In this document: in pieces, positions 1-6,407 of the stretch
Layout of the letters: each line of letters opens with the position of its first letter
Numbering within the stretch: the stretch's first letter is position 1
Origin: JBEAUL01 sp041161475
GTDB lineage: Bacteria; Pseudomonadota; Gammaproteobacteria; UBA6186; Azoamicaceae
NCBI GenBank assembly: GCA_041161475.1
Contig: JBEAUL010000103.1
Location: 1-32,113 of the forward strand
Direction: 5' to 3'
Length of the DNA: 32,113 bases
Notes under the pieces: generated by a model
What the model saw: only the letters and a program-made list of their open reading frames with translations
Database searches by the model: none
What the model was told of the DNA's origin: nothing
Made by a program: the position numbers and the translations under genes

Positions 1-556
1 GCTTTAAGCCACTAAGCTGTGCTTTGGTTTTGCGATAAAGGATATAGATTGTGCAATTAAGCTTGCTAAGAAATGGTTAATCGATACATTCGACAGATTT
101 TTGCTAAAAAAGGCTAAAAATAGATGAATTGAGCACGAAACTCGGTTAAAATAGAGGGAAGTAGGCATCGCTATTTTTCCTAAAACGGTATAGTTGATGT
201 TTACAGAAGCCTCGGGGGGCAAGTCCTGGGGCTTCAGTTTATCTGCCCTTCAAAAAGATTTTTCAAGAACATCGATCCCATTATCCACAGTTATACCCTT
301 CAGTGCAATACCTCGTATCCCCCTTTTTATTTTAAAAAATATTATCCCTAACGTTAATATTATTTACTTAAAGTTTTTATTTACTTATTAATGTCGCAGA
401 ATCCTGCAGCCTCCCTTGCAGAATCTTGCAGGCGAATGTTGCTGTGCAAAATTGTTTGCCAAATCAGTATCTGATATATATTTCGATCTTTTTATTTACT
501 CTAAGCTCAATCAGACCTTTGCCCATGTGTGAAGACAATTGTTGCATTTTGATACG
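1..556. other. Stretch without a supported gene
   Basis: I see no coding sequence I can support. The open frames here are short, begin at rare starts or lack a ribosome-binding site, and do not resemble known proteins. The stretch is AT-rich, particularly 300-395. It contains one perfect DnaA-box nonamer (TTATCCACA, 281-289) and a tandem operator-like repeat at 396-431 that is listed separately. The GAAGCC/GGCTTC pair near 207-236 could fold but has no U-run behind it, so I do not call it a terminator. Confidence 0.6.
396..431. repeat. Tandem pair of a 14-bp operator-like repeat
   Basis: GCAGAATCCTGCAG (396-409) and GCAGAATCTTGCAG (418-431) differ by one base and are offset by 22 bp, close to two helical turns. 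Each copy is itself weakly palindromic (TGCA...TGCA). Such spacing fits two protein dimers binding the same face of DNA. No gene starts directly beside the pair; the nearest is tspO, whose 3' end is at 557. The repeat is seen directly; the operator role is inference. Confidence 0.4.
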
Positions 557-1039
557 TTAGCTTGTATGTTGCCATATGTAGGCGTTTAAATAGGTTGCAA
601 ATAGAATCCAGAATAAATACGGTATGAGCAGTAGTGAGGCCAACTTTATTTTGCGATAAGCTAACCAAATCAGCAGGCCAACCACACTGTCCATACAGCA
701 CAGTACAAACAAAGACAGCCCCACTAAATGATAATTAAAAAATAAAGGCGTCCAGCTCCAATTTAAAACAAGCTGTATGATATACAAAATTTTCATTAAT
801 TTTACTGTTTGGGACGAACGTGCGTGCCAAATAATGGACCCACAAGCCCCAATCATTCCATATAAAATGGTCCAGGCGATTGGGAAGATATAATTTGGGG
901 GGGTGAATGGTGAACGGTTTAAGGTACTGTACCAAGCGCTGATTTCTGGTTTAGTGAATGACCCAATAATCGCGCCAATCGTGATAAGTGTGGCCATCCA
1001 GATAATTACAGACAGGTTTTTTTTATTTTTCATACTCAT
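557..1039 (-). CDS. tspO: TspO/MBR family membrane protein
   Basis: A 160-aa polytopic protein with the TspO/MBR (peripheral benzodiazepine receptor, tryptophan-rich sensory protein) pattern. It has five hydrophobic segments and the conserved stretch W-Y-x-x-L-x-R-S-P-F-T-P-P at about residues 36-48, followed by P-I-A-W-T-I-L-Y-G-M-I-G around 53-64. A later segment, NWSWTPLFF (about 92-100), matches the family's aromatic-rich NxxWxxxFF motif. Length equals the usual 150-170 aa. TspO proteins bind porphyrins or other small hydrophobic ligands in the inner membrane and are linked to stress and tetrapyrrole handling. The gene diverges from the ATPase gene at 1291, and the intergenic region holds operator copy A. 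No operon partner is visible on its 3' side. Family call is firm; the ligand is unknown. Confidence 0.9.
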   Translation of the reverse strand: MSMKNKKNLSVIIWMATLITIGAIIGSFTKPEISAWYSTLNRSPFTPPNYIFPIAWTILYGMIGACGSIIWHARSSQTVKLMKILYIIQLVLNWSWTPLFFNYHLVGLSLFVLCCMDSVVGLLIWLAYRKIKLASLLLIPYLFWILFATYLNAYIWQHTS

Positions 1040-1133
1040 CCATTCCAGATTGCATCACTTAAGCCGGGTTCCTATTGATTTATATACACCAATTAATCAA
1101 GAAAATCATATTATTGGCATAATAAACTTAGAA

Positions 1134-1179
1134 CATGGTCCATAGGTATCGAAATATGAAACCTAGAGGACATGATGTG
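1134..1179 (+). promoter_or_regulatory. Operator copy A, related to the abiE operators
   Basis: This 46-bp stretch aligns without gaps to 2890-2935, just in front of and into abiEi, with about 35 of 46 positions identical by hand count. It has the same architecture, TAGGT-N13-ACCTA inside longer arms, and the right part (ACCTAGAGGACATGATGTG) differs from the abiE copy at only two positions. The left arm is more degenerate (10 of 14 positions pair with the right arm). The site lies between the divergent tspO and ATPase genes. At the place of the abiEi start codon it carries GTG followed immediately by TAG, so it does not head a gene of its own. Likely bound by AbiEi, or a relic of a duplicated operator. 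Confidence 0.65.
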
Positions 1180-1230
1180 TAGTAACATCGAATTTCAATA
1201 AGCTCAAAACCTCATCTTGAGCATTTATTA

Positions 1231-1276
1231 TTGAATTAATATAATGCTCGAGATATGATATAGTATATCTTAAGCA
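1231..1276 (+). promoter_or_regulatory. Sigma-70-type promoter of the ATPase gene inside an inverted repeat
   Basis: A -35 box TTGAAT (1231-1236) is separated by 17 bp from a -10 box TATGAT (1254-1259). The -10 box lies in an inverted repeat with 12-bp arms, 1245-1256 and 1265-1276, pairing at 10 of 12 positions around an 8-bp centre (TGCTCGAGATAT and ATATCTTAAGCA). A repressor bound there would block RNA polymerase. This palindrome differs in sequence from the abiE-type operators, so a second regulator may act here. The ribosome-binding site AGAGG (1281-1285) precedes the ATG at 1291. Confidence 0.55.
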
Positions 1277-1290
1277 TAACAGAGGTTACT

Positions 1291-2739
1291 ATGTCCAATA
1301 CAGTATTTATTGGCCGAAAAGCCGAATTAGAGAGGCTAAAAGCTTTATATAAAAAGAAAAACTCCAGCCTTGTCGTCGTAAAAGGACGAAGAAGAATTGG
1401 AAAAAGCAGGCTTATAGGGGAATTTGCTAAAATATCTAACGCTCAAACATTCTGGAGTTTTGCAGGTCTTGCTCCAGAAGATGGCATTTCCGCGCAACAA
1501 CAAAGGGATAATTTTGCACGGCAATTATCATTAATGCTCAAAATCCCGCCCATGACTTTCTTGGATTGGAGTGACGCCTTTGAGCATTTGAGCCTACATA
1601 TCAAGCCAGGAGATATCATCCTGCTTGATGAGATTTCGTGGATGGGATCAAAAGACACTGGCTTTATCCCTAAACTCAAGGCGTGGTGGGACAAGCAAAC
1701 GATGCATGTCTTGCTTGTGTTTTGTGGATCAGTATCAACCTGGATTGAAGAAAATATCCTAAAGAGCACAGCATTTTTTGGGCGCATCAATTTAACAATC
1801 AGCTTAGAGCCACTGTCTATTCCTGAAAGCGCTGAGTTTCTACGAGCACTTGGTATGCAGCTTTCTCATTATGACATGTATAAGCTGCTCAGTATTGTTG
1901 GAGGTGTGCCATGGTATTTGGAGCAATTTAATCCTGGTATGACGGCTGATGATAATATCAAGCAACTCGCCTTTGAAAAGAATGGATTGTTCGTTGCTGA
2001 ATTCGATCGTATTTTTCATGATCTCTTTAGTGGTAAGGGTGCCACGTATAAGAAAATTTTGGATAGCCTTAAAGATGGCGCCAGAACTCTATCACAAATA
2101 AGACAGAGCATAGAATTTGCTCACAGTGGTACTTTAAGTCAAATGATGGATCATCTTATTGTGGCTGGTTTTGTGATTAAGCAATCCTTGTGGTCGTTTA
2201 AAACGGCGGAGCCCCTAAAGCAAAGCTTATATAGAATCTCAGACCCATATATGAGGTTTTATCTTAAAGTAATTGAACCAAATCTGGGCGCTATTGCAGA
2301 TGGTGGATTCGATCAAGTGCCCTTATCTACCATGCCTGGATTTGAAACACATATGGGATTGCAACTCGAAGCATTGCTTTTACAAAATCGCCCGCTGTTG
2401 CTTGAAAAATTAAGCATTTCACCTGTTGATATTGTGCGTACCGGTCCTTATAGACAAACGAAAACCACAACTCAACAAGGCTGCCAAATTGATTATCTCA
2501 TACAAACCAAAACGAATAGCTTGTTTATTTGTGAATTTAAATTTAAAAAACGTGAAATAAGTGGCGAAATCATTTCTGAAATGCAGGAAAAGATATCAAG
2601 ATTAAAGACACCGAAAGGATTTGCAAAAGTAGCAGTGTTGTTTCATTTAAGCGGTGTTGCCTCTAGCGTTGCCACAAATCCTTACTTTTATCGCATTGTC
2701 GATATTGTAGATTTTTTGGAGACTAAAATAAGGACATGA
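1291..2739 (+). CDS. AAA ATPase with C-terminal DUF234-type PD-(D/E)XK-like domain
   Basis: A 482-aa protein of the ATPase_2 (archaeal-type ATPase)/DUF234 family. It starts with the family signature FxGRxxEL (6-13). The Walker A motif GRRRIGKS is at 32-39 and Walker B IILLDE at 109-114, followed by VFCGS (about 143-147), a sensor-like strand. The middle region (about 230-310) looks like a winged-helix segment. The C-terminal part has D401 in QIDYLIQ and E415-x-K417 in ICEFKFKK, the D...ExK layout of PD-(D/E)XK nuclease folds, as known for DUF234. Whether it cuts DNA is unknown. The start is set by AGAGG five bases before the ATG. It is followed 193 bp later by the abiE pair on the same strand, with related operators in front of both, so a joint role in defence is plausible. 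Its stop codon lies inside an operator half-site. Confidence 0.85.
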   Translation: MSNTVFIGRKAELERLKALYKKKNSSLVVVKGRRRIGKSRLIGEFAKISNAQTFWSFAGLAPEDGISAQQQRDNFARQLSLMLKIPPMTFLDWSDAFEHLSLHIKPGDIILLDEISWMGSKDTGFIPKLKAWWDKQTMHVLLVFCGSVSTWIEENILKSTAFFGRINLTISLEPLSIPESAEFLRALGMQLSHYDMYKLLSIVGGVPWYLEQFNPGMTADDNIKQLAFEKNGLFVAEFDRIFHDLFSGKGATYKKILDSLKDGARTLSQIRQSIEFAHSGTLSQMMDHLIVAGFVIKQSLWSFKTAEPLKQSLYRISDPYMRFYLKVIEPNLGAIADGGFDQVPLSTMPGFETHMGLQLEALLLQNRPLLLEKLSISPVDIVRTGPYRQTKTTTQQGCQIDYLIQTKTNSLFICEFKFKKREISGEIISEMQEKISRLKTPKGFAKVAVLFHLSGVASSVATNPYFYRIVDIVDFLETKIRT

Positions 2740-2741
2740 TA
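2730..2741 (+). repeat. Operator half-site overlapping the ATPase stop codon
   Basis: AAGGACATGATA here is an exact 12-base match to the right operator arm at 2922-2933 and shares GGACATGAT with operator copy A (1168-1176). It overlaps the TGA stop (2737-2739). With copy A upstream, the ATPase gene is thus bracketed by direct repeats of this arm. No left arm is present, so a functional operator is unlikely. It may mark a past recombination or insertion boundary. Confidence 0.45.
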
Positions 2742-2807
2742 GACACCAAAAGCCAAGGAATACCTTTAAATTATCTATTAATGCGCAATTACTCAAATTA
2801 GTGCGAT

Positions 2808-2846
2808 ATGTCCCCTAGGTTATGATATTCGTAACCTAAGGGACAT
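2808..2846 (+). promoter_or_regulatory. Operator copy B upstream of abiEi
   Basis: An inverted repeat with 15-bp arms at 2808-2822 and 2832-2846, pairing at 14 of 15 positions, around a 9-bp centre. It has the TAGGT-N13-ACCTA core shared with copies A and C, and its centre TGATATTCG is close to that of copy C. It lies just upstream of the -35 box at 2864. Known AbiEi antitoxins repress their own operon by binding paired inverted repeats in the promoter, so AbiEi is the obvious candidate to bind here. Confidence 0.75.
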
Positions 2847-2863
2847 TCTAGACATAAAATGTC

Positions 2864-2892
2864 TTGACTATAGAGCAAAACAAGTCTATCAT
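2864..2892 (+). promoter_or_regulatory. Sigma-70-type promoter of the abiE operon
   Basis: TTGACT (2864-2869), a 17-bp spacer and TATCAT (2887-2892) form a good promoter. The -10 box is the first six bases of the left arm of operator C, and operator B ends 17 bp before the -35 box. The expected transcription start near 2898-2900 would give a very short leader of about 35 bases. Confidence 0.65.
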
Positions 2893-2933
2893 GTCCTTTA
2901 GGTGTTGAAATTCGTAACCTAAAGGACATGATA
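2887..2933 (+). promoter_or_regulatory. Operator copy C covering the -10 box, RBS and start of abiEi
   Basis: A perfect inverted repeat with 17-bp arms, 2887-2903 and 2917-2933 (TATCATGTCCTTTAGGT and its complement), around a 13-bp centre. The left arm contains the -10 box. The right arm contains the ribosome-binding site AAGGA and ends on the A of the abiEi ATG. In RNA starting near 2898, TTTAGGT could pair with ACCTAAA and partly mask the ribosome-binding site. The site may therefore control both transcription and translation. Confidence 0.75.
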
Positions 2934-3739
2934 TGTTTCTTGAGTATTTAGATAAAATAAGAATGTACGGTAAAAGGCATTTTACCTTCCAAGAAATCAT
3001 TAAAGATTTACATATCTCAGAAAATGCAGCCAAAGCTGGCCTATTTCGACTTAAAAAAGCGAATAAAATTATTACCCCAATAAAGGGGCTTTATGTGATG
3101 GTTCCGCCCGAATATCAACCCTACGGGTCTATTCCAGCAGAAGAATTAGTTCCTATTATCATGAAACATCTAAATGTTGATTATTATGTTGGCCTACTGA
3201 GTGCCGGATTGTTTTATGGTGCGACCCATCAAAAACCAGCACGTTTTCAAGTGATCACTAACAAACGGGTTAAGCATCCCCTTAAATTTGGGGATGTAGT
3301 GATTCAACTTGTCTACAAGAATTCTTTGGAAGGTTTACCGACTAAAGATTTTGTCGTGAGTACCGGTTATTTAAAAGTAGCTACACCGGAGTTACTGGCT
3401 GTCGATCTTTTCAAATATTCAGCGAGGGCTGCTGGTATTAGCCACATTGCTACAGTCTTATCAGAACTTGCTCCCAGTATCGATGAAAATAAATTGATTG
3501 CACTTGCTGAGCGCTTAGGGGAAGTAGCGCAAATTCAACGATTAGGGTTTGTTTTGGAGAAAATTGACGTTATGGAAGATGAAGAAAAGAAACAGAAAAT
3601 AATCGATAGGCTGTTAGAATACCTAAAAGATTCGGGAAGACCTTTTGTTTCGCTTGTTCCATACATATCAAAAACCGGGCATCCTCGGTGTAAAAAATGG
3701 AAAATTATTGAAAATACTGATTTTGAGAGTGATTTATGA
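2933..3739 (+). CDS. abiEi: Type IV toxin-antitoxin system AbiEi-family antitoxin
   Basis: A 268-aa protein with an N-terminal winged helix-turn-helix (about residues 13-50, with FTFQEIIKDL...SENAAKAGLFRLKKANKI) leading into KGLYVMVPPEY, a pattern typical of AbiEi antitoxin N-termini. The C-terminal part, with VGLLSAGLFYGATHQKPARFQVITN (about 83-107) and VATPELLAVDL (about 150-160), fits the AbiEi antitoxin domain. AbiEi neutralises the toxin AbiEii and represses its own promoter through inverted repeats, which fits operators B and C. The stop overlaps the toxin start by four bases (ATGA), giving translational coupling. The start is fixed by AAGGA in the right arm of operator C. Length is typical of long AbiEi proteins. 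Confidence 0.88.
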   Translation: MFLEYLDKIRMYGKRHFTFQEIIKDLHISENAAKAGLFRLKKANKIITPIKGLYVMVPPEYQPYGSIPAEELVPIIMKHLNVDYYVGLLSAGLFYGATHQKPARFQVITNKRVKHPLKFGDVVIQLVYKNSLEGLPTKDFVVSTGYLKVATPELLAVDLFKYSARAAGISHIATVLSELAPSIDENKLIALAERLGEVAQIQRLGFVLEKIDVMEDEEKKQKIIDRLLEYLKDSGRPFVSLVPYISKTGHPRCKKWKIIENTDFESDL

Positions 3740-4521
3740 TACCAGAAATTTTTATCCAAGCATGGCGAAAAAATGCCCTATGGCAAACGTACAACCAAAT
3801 AGAACAAGATTTAATAATAAGTAGAGCACTAGTAGATTTGTATAATGACCCACACGTCAGTGATGCATTGGTTTTTCGCGGTGGTACTGCACTCAATAAA
3901 TTATTCTTAAAACCACCCTCAAGATACAGTGAAGATATCGACTTTGTTCAAAAAAATTCTAATCCAATCGGCCAGACAATTGATGCGATTAGAGAATTGT
4001 TTAAGCCATGGTTGGGCGATCCAAAATGGAAAATTACCGAGCGTAGTGCGAAGTTGATTTACAAATATGAATCCATCAATAATATGCCTGGAAAACTCAA
4101 AATCGAAATCAATACAACGGAACATTTTCAAGTACTGCCTCTAAAAACGGTTCCTTTCACCGTGGCATCCGATTGGTACAATGGAGTGTCAAATATCATT
4201 ACCTATGAGTTGGATGAATTGATGGCCACTAAACTTCGAGCGCTTTATCAACGCCGAAAAGGCCGAGATTTGTTTGATTTATGGTTCGTAGTTCAAAATA
4301 ATTTGATTAACGTCGATAGAGTTTTTGAAATCTTTAAAAAATACTGTGCGAATGATAATTATCATTGTTCTCGAGATGAGTTTTTAAAAAATTTAGAACT
4401 AAAACGAAATCACCAAGCTTTCCAATCAGATATGCACGCGCTGCTTCCTGTCGGATTAAACTGGAATTTTGAAGAAGCCTATCAATTCGTTGTAGATAAC
4501 GTTATTAGCAGGCTGCCGTAA
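3736..4521 (+). CDS. abiEii: Type IV toxin AbiEii, nucleotidyltransferase
   Basis: A 261-aa nucleotidyltransferase-fold toxin of the AbiEii/AbiGii family. Motif I is RGGTALNKL at 48-56 with R63-Y-S-E-D67-I-D69, the two aspartates being the expected metal ligands. KLKIEINT follows at about 116-123. The family's C-terminal motif TKLRALYQRRKGRDLFDL (about 161-178) is complete. AbiEii/MenT-type enzymes act as nucleotidyltransferases; MenT-type members modify tRNA acceptor ends and stop growth. All key residues are intact, so the toxin looks functional. It is the last gene of the module and overlaps abiEi by four bases. The tRNA-Ser gene begins (3' end) 77 bp downstream on the other strand. Confidence 0.9.
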   Translation: MIPEIFIQAWRKNALWQTYNQIEQDLIISRALVDLYNDPHVSDALVFRGGTALNKLFLKPPSRYSEDIDFVQKNSNPIGQTIDAIRELFKPWLGDPKWKITERSAKLIYKYESINNMPGKLKIEINTTEHFQVLPLKTVPFTVASDWYNGVSNIITYELDELMATKLRALYQRRKGRDLFDLWFVVQNNLINVDRVFEIFKKYCANDNYHCSRDEFLKNLELKRNHQAFQSDMHALLPVGLNWNFEEAYQFVVDNVISRLP

Positions 4522-4598
4522 TGCAAAGAATCAAACAGTACCGCAAGGTCTCAACAAGCCTTGAAAAATCACGCCCAAAAAGTTCGAGCATAGTAAAC

Positions 4599-4689
4599 TG
4601 GCGGAGAGAGAGGGATTCGAACCCTCGATACGCTTTTGGCGTATACACGCTTTCCAGGCGTGCTCCTTCAACCACTCGGACACCTCTCC
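4599..4689 (-). tRNA. tRNA-Ser (anticodon GGA)
   Basis: Reading the minus strand from 4689, the sequence folds as a class II tRNA. The acceptor stem is GGAGAGG with TCTCTCC (last pair G-U), followed by discriminator G and an encoded CCA (4601-4599). The anticodon loop is CTGGAAA with anticodon GGA at 4655-4653. A long variable arm (GTATACGCC...GGCGTATC type pairing) and the T-arm GAGGG-TTCGAAT-CCCTC follow. GGA reads UCC/UCU serine codons. The gene lies downstream of the TM2 gene on the same strand, and its 3' end faces the ATPase-AbiE module. Confidence 0.95.
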
Positions 4690-4754
4690 GTTCTTTTGCG
4701 CTGGGCGCAGTGTACCATAGGTCTGGCAAATGGGGAAGTCACCTTATGTGGTAT

Positions 4755-5162
4755 TTACAGGGTATGTCCTGCTTGGTCTTTAAATTTTCCTCTGGCAATG
4801 GTGATTAAGTCCACAACAGCCCAAATTAACAAGGCAAGCGTTAGCCAGGAGAGGAGCGTATCGGTAGCACTGCTATCGGCATTGACGGTATTCAGTAGCG
4901 ATTGCAATTGATTAAGTTGGTCGGCTTGATTTGGGTTAGATAAGGCGGCTGTTACGCTGTTCATCAGTGTCCCGAATTTTTCGTAGCCCCAAAAAAAAGA
5001 GATACCTGAGGCAATTAACATAAACAGACCTGACAGTATTCTGCCGACATAAAGACGATGTAAGCCCAGCGGCCCAAAAATGAGGCACAACCAAAAAGCG
5101 ATGGACTTGGATTTTTGACTTTTTCTGTGTTGTGTAAATAAGTTTAACTGATCTGTTGACAT
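4755..5162 (-). CDS. TM2-domain membrane protein
   Basis: A 135-aa protein whose N-terminal part KSKSIAFWLCLIFGPLGLHRLYVGRILSG (split at about 16-44) matches the TM2 domain: a hydrophobic helix, then G-x-x-G-x-H-R-x-Y-x-G. A second helix (about 103-122) ends in WAVVDLI, the usual TM2 ending. Between the two lies an insertion of some 50 residues rich in N, Q, S and A (about 60-100), which is not part of the standard 55-residue domain. The ATG at 5162 has AAAGG nine bases before it. Function of bacterial TM2 proteins is largely unknown. It is divergent from the rfaH-type gene. Confidence 0.8.
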   Translation of the reverse strand: MSTDQLNLFTQHRKSQKSKSIAFWLCLIFGPLGLHRLYVGRILSGLFMLIASGISFFWGYEKFGTLMNSVTAALSNPNQADQLNQLQSLLNTVNADSSATDTLLSWLTLALLIWAVVDLITIARGKFKDQAGHTL

Positions 5163-5315
5163 ACGATGTGACCTTTTCTTCCTTGTCTTGTTTTATCCTC
5201 CATAGTGTACAGTACTTCAGGGTTGTTCGGGAAAAATAAAAGCCGTGAGCGAATAATCAATCGCGCAAATAAAAAGCAACGACAGAGGCAATGGTAAGGC
5301 AAGATCTGTAAGATT

Positions 5316-5325
5316 GGCGGTAACA
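5316..5325 (+). promoter_or_regulatory. Possible ops-like element in the rfaH leader
   Basis: GGCGGTAACA shares its first seven bases with the E. coli ops element (GGCGGTAGCGTG), the DNA signal that recruits RfaH. It lies about 60 bp before the rfaH-type gene rather than before the next genes. The match is short and could be chance. Confidence 0.25.
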
Positions 5326-5384
5326 ATTGTGATAAACTGGCCACTGTACATTTATAGTCATCGGTTTTTGACATTGGATCGATT

Positions 5385-5921
5385 TTGATAGCCGTGAAAG
5401 AAGAGAATAAAAGTTACAAAGATAACTGGTATGTTGTGCACACACAACCCAAAAAAGAAGAAATAGCAGTTATCCACTTGGTCAATCAAGGCTTTAGCGT
5501 CTTTTTGCCAAAATGTCATGCGGTAAGACATCATGCACGTAAGAAAACGGTTGTGCTAACGCCCTTATTTCCCCGATACTTGTTTTTAAAACCCAATGTG
5601 CAAACACCCCGCTGGGCATCAGTTGATGCAACTCGAGGGGTAGCCTATATTTTACGCCAGCGGAACCATGAACCCGTACCCATGCCATCGGGCATTGTTG
5701 AGTCTTTGATGGCAACACAAGCCACCGCTCAAGTCGTGCCACTGTCTAGTTTGGCGCTTTTTAAGCCAGGGGAAAAAGTGCAGGTGTTACAGGGAGCCTT
5801 TGCTGGCAATGTTGCGGTATATGAAAAAATGACAGCAGAAGACAGGGTGCAAATTTTACTTGATATCTTGGGTCGAGATATTCGGATTTCTGTTTCTGTG
5901 CATGAAGTGGGATCTTTATGA
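5385..5921 (+). CDS. rfaH: NusG-paralogue antiterminator, RfaH type
   Basis: A 178-aa protein with the NGN domain at about 14-115 (NWYVVHTQPKKEE, then PLFPRYLFLKP) and a C-terminal KOW domain from about 125 (FKPGEKVQVLQGAFAGNVAVYEK...DRVQILLDILGRD). The KOW part is closer to RfaH than to housekeeping NusG. RfaH-type proteins join the elongation complex at an ops pause site and suppress termination in long surface-polysaccharide operons. Position at the head of a roughly 10-kb glycan cluster fits that role. The start is uncertain: TTG at 5385 has a weak GGA six bases upstream, and GTG at 5394 is an alternative; no in-frame ATG fits the domain. A possible ops-like element lies at 5316-5325. Confidence 0.85.
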   Translation: MIAVKEENKSYKDNWYVVHTQPKKEEIAVIHLVNQGFSVFLPKCHAVRHHARKKTVVLTPLFPRYLFLKPNVQTPRWASVDATRGVAYILRQRNHEPVPMPSGIVESLMATQATAQVVPLSSLALFKPGEKVQVLQGAFAGNVAVYEKMTAEDRVQILLDILGRDIRISVSVHEVGSL

Positions 5922-5996
5922 TAAGCGACCGTGTTAGGGTTGCTGTCCTAGAAAATCAGGTAATTTTTAGCATTATCAAAAAAGGAGTTTAAACAG

Positions 5997-6389
5997 ATGA
6001 CGATTTTTCATTTGGCCATACCCAGTCATGATTTGGCTTTGTCTAAACAATTTTATACAGAGGTCTGTGGTGCCACACTGGGAAGAGAGTATCCCCATTA
6101 CGTGGTCTTTCATTTTTTTGGCCACCAGCTGGTTTGTCATTTGGCACCAGAAGAGGTGCCCAAAGAATTAAAAATGTACCCCAGACACTTTGGCCCTATT
6201 TTTGAAAAAAAAGAAGATTTTGATGCGTTATATGCTCGTGCAAAAAAATATCAAACCCCATTTTTTGAAGAATCTTTTGAGCGGTTTGCCCATAAACCAG
6301 GTTGGCATTACAGTTTTTTCTTAATAGACCCCAGTAATAATCTTATCGAAGTGAAGCATTATGTTAACTCGTCTGATATTTTTTCTTAA
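5997..6389 (+). CDS. VOC superfamily (glyoxalase-fold) protein
   Basis: A 130-aa single-module VOC protein. It opens with MTIFHLAIPSHDLALSKQFY, the beta-alpha start with metal-ligand-type H5. The middle HFFGHQLVCHL (about 40-50) supplies further histidines, and the end DPSNNLIEVKHY supplies a glutamate ligand (about E118), the typical H/H/E set. Such proteins are dioxygenases, lyases or isomerases acting on small substrates; the reaction cannot be deduced. AAGGAG precedes the ATG at good distance. It stands between the rfaH-type gene and the amidotransferase gene on the same strand, 18 bp before the latter, so it is probably in the same operon, possibly as a sugar-modifying or unrelated passenger enzyme. 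Confidence 0.8.
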   Translation: MTIFHLAIPSHDLALSKQFYTEVCGATLGREYPHYVVFHFFGHQLVCHLAPEEVPKELKMYPRHFGPIFEKKEDFDALYARAKKYQTPFFEESFERFAHKPGWHYSFFLIDPSNNLIEVKHYVNSSDIFS

Positions 6390-6407
6390 AGGTAAACAAG
6401 CGCGTAT

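Noticed and set aside
4..222. Minus-strand open frame of 72 codons
   Set aside because: It begins with TTG, lacks a ribosome-binding site and has no recognisable features.
281..289. Perfect DnaA box TTATCCACA in an AT-rich stretch, possible origin
   Set aside because: Only one perfect box is visible, without a cluster or dnaA/dnaN/parAB genes nearby. A single box is expected by chance in this length.
1202..1222. GCTCAA/TTGAGC hairpin as a terminator of a short RNA from operator A
   Set aside because: Six-base stem, no T-run and no clear promoter at copy A.
4599..4640. Search for an att repeat of the tRNA-Ser 3' end
   Set aside because: No second copy was found by eye anywhere in the window.
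4505..4911. Open frames crossing the tRNA-Ser gene on both strands
   Set aside because: They translate the tRNA sequence itself, a well-known artefact.
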